64,000 bases of DNA from CAVPOO01 sp963707015 (GTDB lineage: Bacteria > Pseudomonadota > Gammaproteobacteria > Thiohalobacterales > Thiohalobacteraceae), in contig CAVPOO010000015.1 of NCBI GenBank assembly GCA_963707015.1, positions 310,001-374,000 on the forward strand, written 5' to 3'. Numbering within the stretch: position 1 is the stretch's first letter; every line of letters begins with the position of its first letter. A program made the position numbers and the translations under genes. Below, one piece after another: positions 52,631 through 59,271 of the stretch. The notes beneath the pieces were generated by a model that was not told the DNA's origin, ran no database searches, and saw only the letters and a program-made list of their open reading frames with translations.

Positions 52631-53419
52631 GTGTACGCCCGGCATGGGCATGAACTGATGGGGTGAAGGTCCCCTGTAGGAGTACCTGTAATTCCCATAA
52701 TTGGGAAGACTATAACTACTAGCCGACGGCAAGGGCAAACCCGCGAGGGGATGTCTGGAGGAAGCCTGAGCGCACCAACGGTAGGCGCTTTAGGCGAAAG
52801 TGCGAGCCGACGGACAGAAACCGTATAGAAGGCTTGGTCCCCGGGTGAGTCAGCACAAGATGACGAAGCCCGCCAGGTACAGGGGATAGGGTAAATGCGG
52901 CGGTTGTGCACGGAAAGTTCATGTTCTTATCCGGGGAGATCTGTCTCACTTGCGGTCCGTGACTCTATGGGAGTCGAACTGAGGGCCGGTCCGAAAGGGC
53001 CGGAATCACCATCGAACCCTAAGGGGGCTGTGGTTGCCATGGGAGCCGGCCTGAGGGCCAGCACGAAAGTGCTGGAATCGCCACCGGACCCTACAGCGAC
53101 TCGGACAGCGCGCCTTGCGGTAACGCCTGGTGTGATGGGACAGAAGTCAGCAGACGGCATAGTAGCCAAACGCCCACCGTAATGGGTGGGACACGGTGAA
53201 GGCCTGAACTTTCGGCAACGAGAGAGACGGGCGAGTCTCAACGGCCGTAATACACCCGACCGGGTGAAACGGCCTTGGCGATTCGTAACGTAGCCAGCGT
53301 TGAAGGTCGCCATCCCATCCTATGGTGGTCCTTTGGCTCCGGAGGAAACGCCCCGTGCGTGCGGACCCGCATGCGGGGTGTTGTGGAGGCTGGGGGAGAA
53401 AAACCCCCGGCTATCCGAT
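52631..53419 (+). mobile_element. ORF-less group II intron inserted in attC (group IIC-attC-like position)
   Basis: Starts GTGTACGCCCGGCATGGGCA and carries landmarks of bacterial group II introns: AGCCGACGGCAAGGGC, GACAGAAACCG, CCGGGGAGATCTG, GAAGTCAGCAGACGGCATAG (normally just before the maturase start), and a 3' region ending CCCCCGGCTATCCGAT. Where a ~1.2-kb maturase ORF is expected only short ORFs occur, so the protein has been deleted. It is oriented opposite to the cassettes, the orientation reported for IIC-attC introns. Exact ends are uncertain by 1-2 bases (GTGTACG at 52631 or GTACG at 52633). Confidence 0.8.
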
Positions 53420-53425
53420 TAGGTT

Positions 53426-53824
53426 TCATTGCCGCTTGGCTCCAGAAACATGAGCCGCAAACCCCTCTCGCGCCTCCTGAGTTATGGGATTGAGATTGCT
53501 TCCGGACTCCGGGATTACCTTTAACCCCATCGCACTAGCCGCTCCGATCAGTTGATCCACTTTTTGCTCGGAATCCACAAGAAGCTGCCGCGGCCTCCCG
53601 CCTGCCTCCGATTCGGCTGAGGCCAACAATTTTCTAGATTCAAACTCGGATAGTTCTTCTTCCAGTACCCCAACGAACTCCATCCCGAGTATCAGGCCCG
53701 TTCCTACATCCATTATGGCCATCACGTTGAAATCACCATCCGACTCAGTACGGACCGGAGCATCATTCAGCCGAAACAGGAGCCATGCTTCGTTCCGATC
53801 ATATTCGTGCGGATCAATCGGCAA
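53426..53824 (-). CDS. Hypothetical protein, first integron cassette
   Basis: 132 residues: 'MPIDPHEYDRNEAWLLFRLN' then 'SDGDFNVMAIMDVGTGLILG', and 'GGRPRQLLVDSEQKVDQLIG' near the C-terminus. Soluble alpha/beta. Related uncharacterised proteins seem to occur in proteobacteria, but I cannot name a family. It is the cassette closest to the integrase, so in a functional integron it would be the newest and the most strongly expressed. Confidence 0.75.
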   Translation of the reverse strand: MPIDPHEYDRNEAWLLFRLNDAPVRTESDGDFNVMAIMDVGTGLILGMEFVGVLEEELSEFESRKLLASAESEAGGRPRQLLVDSEQKVDQLIGAASAMGLKVIPESGSNLNPITQEAREGFAAHVSGAKRQ

Positions 53825-53843
53825 TGCTTCCCCCTCTCATGAA

Positions 53844-53985
53844 ACCTAACTATTAGTGGGGAGCCGAAATGCTCCGTTTACAACGGCGTATCTGGGCTCC
53901 ATAATGTTTCCCGCGCTGAATGGAATCAGCGCCTTGGGTTCCCAATAGGGAGCCTACACCAAAATCGAAATGGAGCAAGGAGGCT
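53844..53985 (-). other. Putative attI / cassette junction and Pc promoter region
   Basis: GTTAGGT (minus strand, 53850-53844) marks the left boundary of the first cassette, 20 bp before its ATG. The 140 bp up to the intI ribosome site would hold attI and the cassette promoter. Palindromes GGAGCCGAAATGCTCC and repeated GGGAGCC/GGGCTCC motifs are visible. No clear -35/-10 pair could be chosen. Confidence 0.5.
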
Positions 53986-53988
53986 CTC

Positions 53989-54381
53989 ATGTCTGCACCC
54001 CGCCTGAGGGATCAGGTGCGCGCGGCAATCCGGTTGCGTCACTACAGCCGCCGTACCGAGGATGCCTACGTACACTGGATCAAGCGTTTTATCCTGTTCA
54101 ATCATAAACGCCACCCGGACGAGCTGGCTGAGGGGGAGGTTACCGCTTTCCTGACGCATCTGGCCGTTGACCGGCAGGTATCGGCTTCAACACAGAACCA
54201 GGCCCTGTCTGCCATGCTGTTTCTCTACAAGCAGGTTCTGGACCGCAAACTGGCGTGGCTGGAGGATGTGGTGCGCGCCAAACGGCCGAAGCGGCTGCCT
54301 GTGGTGCTCAGCCGGACGGAGGTGAATCAGTTGCTGTCCATGCTGGAGGGCAGCGCTGGGCTGATCGCGCAGCTAAGGTGA
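53989..54381 (+). pseudogene. intI: Truncated integron integrase (tyrosine recombinase) gene
   Basis: ATG 53989 has an excellent site (CAAGGAGG). The 130 residues match the N-terminal core-binding half of IntI: 'RDQVRAAIRLRHYSRRTEDA', 'YVHWIKRFILFNHKRHPDEL', 'HLAVDRQVSASTQNQALSAM' and 'RLPVVLSRTEVNQLLSMLEG'. It breaks off at 'SAGLIAQLR' just before the catalytic domain, so the Arg-His-Arg-Tyr residues and the IntI-specific insert are absent. It diverges from the cassette array as in all integrons. Cassette movement in cis is therefore lost. The 54382-54608 gap holds a hairpin GCGAACAT/ATGTTCGC and no rest of intI. Confidence 0.88.
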
Positions 54382-54608
54382 TAACGAGCCTTTCTTCAAA
54401 CACCCCCTATGACCCGTCCAGCCCGCACGCACAGCGCACGGGCGTTCGGCGGGGCGAACATTCACCGGATGTTCGCCGATATCCGCCTCACCCCCCTTCG
54501 AGGGGGAGGGAAACGATATTCCCCCCTTCCGCTGCGGTGGCCGCGGGGTGCGCAGCCGGCTCGACCGCGACTCGGCCGGGCGGCGCTGCGATTTGTTAGA
54601 ATGCCGCC

Positions 54609-56786
54609 ATGGACGTTTCACACATACTCGATCCTTTGAACGACGCCCAGCGCGAGGCAGTGACGGCGCCGGCCGGTCCGCGCCTGGTGCTGGCCGGTGC
54701 CGGCAGCGGCAAGACGCGGGTGCTGGTGCACCGCATCGCCTGGCTGGTGCAGGTCGAGGGTGTCTCGCCGCACGCCATTCTGGCGGTGACCTTCACCAAC
54801 AAGGCGGCCGCCGAGATGCGGGCGCGTACCGAGCAGCTCCTGCACATGCCGGCCGCCGGCATGTGGGTCGGGACCTTCCATGGCCTGGCGCATCGCCTGC
54901 TGCGCGCGCACTGGCAGGACGCGGGGCTGCCGCAGACCTTCCAGATCCTGGATTCCGACGACCAGTACCGGCTGATCCGGCGGGTGCTGCGCGCGCTCGA
55001 CCTCGACGAGGCGAAGTGGCCGCCCCGCCAGCTCCAGTGGTACATCAACGGGCGCAAGGACGAGGGGCTGCGCCCGCAGCACATCGAGCACCATGATGAT
55101 CCCTATCTGCGCCGCCAGCTGCAGATCTACCAGGCCTACGAGGAGCTCTGCCAGCGCGCCGGGCTGGTGGATTTCGCCGAGCTGCTGCTGCGCGCGCATG
55201 AGCTGTGGCTGCAGCACCCGCACCTCCTGCGTCACTATCAGCAGCGTTTCGGCAATATCCTGGTCGATGAATTTCAGGACACCAATACCATTCAGTATGC
55301 CTGGCTGCGGCTGCTGGCCGGGCAGAGCGGCAATGTGTTCGCGGTGGGCGATGATGATCAGTCGATCTATGGCTGGCGCGGTGCGCGGATCGAAAACATC
55401 CAGCGCTTTCGCGATGACTTCCCGGGCGCGCAGGTCTCGCGGCTGGAGCAGAACTACCGTTCCACGGGCAATATCCTCGCCGCGGCCAATGCACTGATCG
55501 CCAACAATGCCGGGCGCATGGGCAAGAACCTCTGGACCGAAGGCGAGGAGGGCAAGCCTGTGCAGTGGTATTCGGCCTTCAACGAGTACGATGAGGCGCG
55601 CTTTGTGGTCGGCCGCATCCAGGACTGGATCGCGTCCGGTGAGCCTGCCAGCGAGTGCGCGGTGCTGTACCGCTCCAACGCCCAGTCGCGTGTCTTCGAG
55701 GAGCAGTTGCTGCAGCAGGGGACCCCCTACCGCGTCTATGGCGGGCTGCGCTTCTTCGAGCGCGCGGAGATCAAGGATGCGCTGGGTTATCTGCGGCTGA
55801 TCGCCAACCGCCAGGACGATGCCGCCTTTGAACGGATCGTGAATCAGCCGCCGCGCGGCATCGGCGAGCGCACGGTGGCGGCGGTGCGCGACTATGCCCG
55901 GCAGCACAGCCAGTCGTTGTGGGCGTCGACCCGGGCGGTGATCGATGAGAAGCGCGTCAATGCACGCGCCGCCAAGGCGCTGGGCAATTTTCTCGAACTG
56001 ATCGATGACTGCACCCGCGCGGTCGACGGCCTGCCGCTGGTCGAGCAGATGGAGCACGTCCTGGCGGCGAGCGCGCTCGTGCCGCATTACCAGAAGGAAG
56101 CGGGCGAGAAGGGCCAGGCGCGCATCGAGAACCTGCAGGAACTGGTCAATGCGGCGGGCCAGTTCGACGTCGGCGGCGATGAAGTGGACATGGATCCGCT
56201 GTCGGCCTTCCTCTCGCATGCCGCGCTGGAGGCCGGCGAGGGTCAGGCGAGTGCCTGGGAGGACTGCGTGCAGCTGATGACGCTGCACTCGGCCAAGGGC
56301 CTGGAGTTTCGCCTGGTGTTCCTGTGCGGCCTGGAAGAGGGGCTGTTCCCGCATTCGATGTCGCTGGAAGAGCCGGGCCGCCTGGAGGAAGAGCGCCGGC
56401 TGTGCTATGTCGGCATGACCCGTGCGCGTTCCGAGCTGGTGCTGACCTGCGCCGAGAGCCGGCGCCTGCACGGCTCCGAGTCCTATGCCTTGCCCTCGCG
56501 TTTCCTGCGCGAGATCCCGGGCGAGCTGATCGAGGAACTCCGGCCGAGGGTCGGTATCAGCCGTCCGCTGTACGGCCAGACCCGCCCGGCGCCACGGCCC
56601 CTCGTTGACCCCGATGCCGGCGGCGCCTATCGCCTCGGCCAGCAGGTGCGGCATTCAAAATTCGGCGAGGGCGTGGTGCTGAATTTCGAGGGGCAGGGCG
56701 CGCATGCCCGCGTGCAGGTCAACTTTGCGCACGAGGGAGCCAAGTGGCTGGTGGTGGCCTACGCGAATCTGGAGGTGGTTGCCTGA
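54609..56786 (+). CDS. uvrD: DNA helicase II (UvrD)
   Basis: 725 residues, normal for UvrD. Superfamily 1A motifs in order: Walker A 'GAGSGKTRVLVHRIAWL' near residue 30, 'VTFTNKAAAEMR', Walker B 'ILVDEFQDTNTIQYAWLRLL', 'GDDDQSIYGWRGARIENIQR', 'LEQNYRSTGNILAAANALI', 'LMTLHSAKGLEFRLVFLCGL' and 'CYVGMTRARSEL'. The C-terminal Tudor-like tail 'GQQVRHSKFGEGVVLNFEGQ' is complete. It unwinds DNA in mismatch and nucleotide-excision repair. A 3' copy of this gene is duplicated at 58.86-59.07 kb. Confidence 0.97.
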   Translation: MDVSHILDPLNDAQREAVTAPAGPRLVLAGAGSGKTRVLVHRIAWLVQVEGVSPHAILAVTFTNKAAAEMRARTEQLLHMPAAGMWVGTFHGLAHRLLRAHWQDAGLPQTFQILDSDDQYRLIRRVLRALDLDEAKWPPRQLQWYINGRKDEGLRPQHIEHHDDPYLRRQLQIYQAYEELCQRAGLVDFAELLLRAHELWLQHPHLLRHYQQRFGNILVDEFQDTNTIQYAWLRLLAGQSGNVFAVGDDDQSIYGWRGARIENIQRFRDDFPGAQVSRLEQNYRSTGNILAAANALIANNAGRMGKNLWTEGEEGKPVQWYSAFNEYDEARFVVGRIQDWIASGEPASECAVLYRSNAQSRVFEEQLLQQGTPYRVYGGLRFFERAEIKDALGYLRLIANRQDDAAFERIVNQPPRGIGERTVAAVRDYARQHSQSLWASTRAVIDEKRVNARAAKALGNFLELIDDCTRAVDGLPLVEQMEHVLAASALVPHYQKEAGEKGQARIENLQELVNAAGQFDVGGDEVDMDPLSAFLSHAALEAGEGQASAWEDCVQLMTLHSAKGLEFRLVFLCGLEEGLFPHSMSLEEPGRLEEERRLCYVGMTRARSELVLTCAESRRLHGSESYALPSRFLREIPGELIEELRPRVGISRPLYGQTRPAPRPLVDPDAGGAYRLGQQVRHSKFGEGVVLNFEGQGAHARVQVNFAHEGAKWLVVAYANLEVVA

Positions 56787-57000
56787 GCTTGCCGGGTTCG
56801 GTACCAGGGGGGCGGGGGCTGTGGCGATTTTGGGAATGGCCACGGAATCCACGGAACCCGCGGAAAAAAAACAGCTAATGATCAGTTCGATGGGAGTGGT
56901 TAAAGATCAACTCATTAGCTGACCGCGCCGACGGTACATAACCTCAGAATACTGTAACGCCTCAGCCTACTAGACTGAGCTTCAGGACGACCTCGCAAGG
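56787..57000. other. R2-type arm and hairpin behind uvrD
   Basis: GGCCACGGAATCCACGGAAC at ~56838 is a partial R2 arm. A hairpin CAGCTAATGATCAG...ATCAACTCATTAGCTG at 56870-56920 could act as a terminator or REP-like structure for uvrD. No gene. Confidence 0.5.
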
Positions 57001-57009
57001 ATGCGATCA

Positions 57010-57345
57010 TGTTGCCGTTGCCGGCTGGGACGCCAGTTCGGGTGTCGGCGCGGCTGTCTACGAGCGCCATCGCCCGGAGTGCACCCTCCTATATCAGCTT
57101 GTCCAGGAATACTATCCCTCCCTCAAGGCCCAGCTGGCGGCACAGGGCGCGGCCTTGCCGGGGTATGTCGAGCGCGAATTCGAGGACTACCTCAAGTGCG
57201 GTCGTCTCGATCACGGTTTCCTGCGGGTGCGGTGCGATACCTGCCATGCCGAGCATCTGATCGCCTTCAGCTGATGTCGGGGCTTTTGTTCCAGTTGCGG
57301 CGCCCGGCGCATGGCCGACGAGTGCAGGGACGCACGAGGTAGGGC
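57010..57345 (+). pseudogene. IS91-family transposase N-terminal remnant
   Basis: Frame 57053 onward reads 'VYERHRPECTLLYQLVQEYY', 'LPGYVEREFEDYLKCGRLDH' and 'GFLRVRCDTCHAEHLIAFS', the zinc-binding N-terminus of IS91-type transposases. TGA at 57272 interrupts it, and the same frame resumes 'CRGFCSSCGARRMADECRD', missing a few residues. The rest of the transposase is absent. Dead element; the following 57346-57892 stretch shows no supported gene. Confidence 0.7.
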
Positions 57346-57892
57346 GGAGCAGGAGCCAGAGCCGAGAGCGCCGCACTGCTGGTCAATGAGTCGGAAGCCG
57401 CTGACGTGTTGGCGTGGTCGGGGCGAGTCAGGCCGACATCGCGTCGAAGGGCGGGTTGACGGCGGTCTGATGGCTTGCGGATACTTGATCGACTGGGAAA
57501 AAGGCGTTTTTTTCCGCCTATACTCCGCGGTCTACCCGATTGCACAGAAGGTGCGCGTCGAGCGTATCGTGCAGGAGGAGATGTAGCCGATTGGCGGGCA
57601 AACCTCTAAGCGGGTCTTTCTCCTGCTTTTGGTGATGACCGCTTGTGGATCACGGGCCGAGATGGTTAACCGGAGTGGTTTGGCCCCAAGCAGCCTGCTT
57701 TTCTTCCCTGGATAGCTGGTGGTTGACGCGACAGTTTGGCCATTCTGCGTAGATCGTGGACGGATTTCAGCGCCTTTCGCCGCACGCATAGCGAAAAGAT
57801 GGGTGCCTGTTCAATAATCGTGGACTTTACGGCAAGAGGCTTTTACTCTTCTCTGCGCAATATGCTGGACTCGCTATCTCGAGGGGGTAGAT

Positions 57893-58432
57893 TTGAACTC
57901 GATAAAAGGATTTCTCTGGTTGGTGGTGATTGCGCTCATTGCCGGTGTGGTCGTTATGTTTTCCGGCGTCATTAACGTCGCTGCGACAAATCCGCACAAT
58001 CCAGTAACGGAATTCGTCTTGAGCACCACGATGGACAATTCGGTGCGCTTTCACGCCAAGGGGATCACTTCACCTCCTTTGGATAGTGAGCAGATGGTCA
58101 GGGAAGGTTTTCTACACTACCGAGAGATGTGTGTCGGTTGCCATCTTGCGCCGGGCATCGACTCGACTGAAATCCAGAAAGGCTTGATGCCCGAGCCACC
58201 TAGGCTCCAGGAGGCGGCGGTAGAGTGGCAACCCGCGGAACTGTTTTGGGTAATAAAAAACGGCGTAAAGATGACCGGGATGCCCGCCTGGGGACCGACT
58301 CATAGTGACGAGGAGATCTGGGCGATGGTGGCCTTTCTCGAAGAATTGCCGCATATAACCGCAGATCAATACAAGGAAATGGATAAGATGGCCGGGCCGG
58401 GTGAAGGCGATGAGCATCATCATGCCGATTGA
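57893..58432 (+). CDS. Membrane-anchored monohaem cytochrome c
   Basis: 179 residues from TTG 57893 with GAGGGGG upstream. N-terminal anchor 'FLWLVVIALIAGVVVMFSGV', haem site 'YREMCVGCHLAPGIDSTEIQ' (CxxCH around residues 81-85), and distal Met in 'KMTGMPAWGPTHSDEEIWAM'. Ends His-rich ('GDEHHHAD'). Periplasm-facing electron carrier; similar proteins pair with copper or sulfur oxidases, but no partner is next to it. Lies between an IS remnant and duplicated fragments, so it may be part of a rearranged segment. Confidence 0.87.
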   Translation: MNSIKGFLWLVVIALIAGVVVMFSGVINVAATNPHNPVTEFVLSTTMDNSVRFHAKGITSPPLDSEQMVREGFLHYREMCVGCHLAPGIDSTEIQKGLMPEPPRLQEAAVEWQPAELFWVIKNGVKMTGMPAWGPTHSDEEIWAMVAFLEELPHITADQYKEMDKMAGPGEGDEHHHAD

Positions 58433-58746
58433 GCGATTTGAGTTGGCAGGTAACCGACCATTCCCAGGATATCTGAAAGCAGGGTGGCAGCACAGGCTGA
58501 CATTGCCGCGACGATGATCTTACGGTTCAATCCGCTCCGAAATGCATAAGCTGCCTTCGCCTCGTCGTTCTACCAGCACAGGGTGAGTTTCAGTTTGCTG
58601 CGGTGGAGTCATGGCTGGACAGCGTAAACGGTAATTCCGTCTCGCGCTGCTTTCCACACCGGTTCTCGTAGCTCTGACTGCACCGGGCGCCTTTTTTCCT
58701 GGGCTTTGACTGCCACACGTTCGTTCACCCTGCCTGTTTTTCACAC
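58433..58746. other. Gap with possible membrane-protein fragment
   Basis: On the minus strand a frame without start reads 'RKIIVAAMSACAATLLSDIL' then 'GMVGYLPTQIAQSA', like the end of an integral membrane protein. It ends just at the cytochrome stop. Otherwise no feature. Possibly a decayed gene. Confidence 0.35.
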
Positions 58747-59130
58747 CTCCGAGTTGATGGCGAACACGACACCGAACAGGACCAAATCGGTCACCAGTAC
58801 CAGCGTCGGCTCCAGCCCGTGATACAGACGCAGGGCAATGGCGGCGGGGAAGGCGGCCAGACCCGGCTGACGCCGCGACCGCTGGTCGACGACGATGCCG
58901 GCGGCGCCTATCGCTTCGGCCAGCACGTCCGGCATTCAAAATTCGGCGAGGGGGTGGTGCTGAATTTCGAGGGCCAGGGCGCTCACGCCCGCGTGCAGGT
59001 CAACTTTGCGCACGAGGGCGCCAAGTGGCTGGTGGTGGCCTACGCGAATCTGGAAGTGGTTGCCTGAGTTTGCTGAGCTTCGTACCCAGGCAGGCGGGAC
59101 TATGGCGATCTTGGGAATGGCCACGGAATC
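58747..59130. pseudogene. Chimeric duplication: arsJ fragment joined to the uvrD 3' end
   Basis: 58747-58863 on the minus strand encodes 'AAFPAAIALRLYHGLEPTLV' then 'LVTDLVLFGVVFAINSEV', a diverged copy of arsJ around 10236-10353. It is fused at about 58860 to a plus-strand copy of the last ~70 codons of uvrD ('GGAYRFGQHVRHSKFGEGVV' ... 'KWLVVAYANLEVVA'), and similarity to the uvrD downstream flank continues through CCACGGAATCCACG near 59118. Neither part is a whole gene. Confidence 0.85.
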
Positions 59131-59271
59131 CACGCAAAAAAGACACCGAATGATCAGTTCGGGGGTCGTTGGTGGTGCGCGGGGAAAACAGCGAACCCGG
59201 AGCTGGATCAGCGTCCGCTTCATCGCTGCAGCGGGCGGCGTTACAGATAAACTGCCTCAACCGTCTGCGGC

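Noticed and set aside
52895..53313. Short ORFs inside the group II intron (95 and 128 codons) as a possible maturase remnant
   Set aside because: No reverse-transcriptase motifs (YADD) or maturase X domain in any frame; these are structural RNA sequence.
50796..53850. Repeated palindromes considered as a CRISPR array or REP cluster
   Set aside because: Spacing follows gene ends, units differ in sequence and length, and share only the RYYYAAC/GTTRRRY cores, which fits attC and not CRISPR.
54618..56654. 678-residue minus-strand open frame opposite uvrD
   Set aside because: Antisense shadow of a high-GC gene; no recognisable domain, and the plus-strand UvrD motifs are complete.
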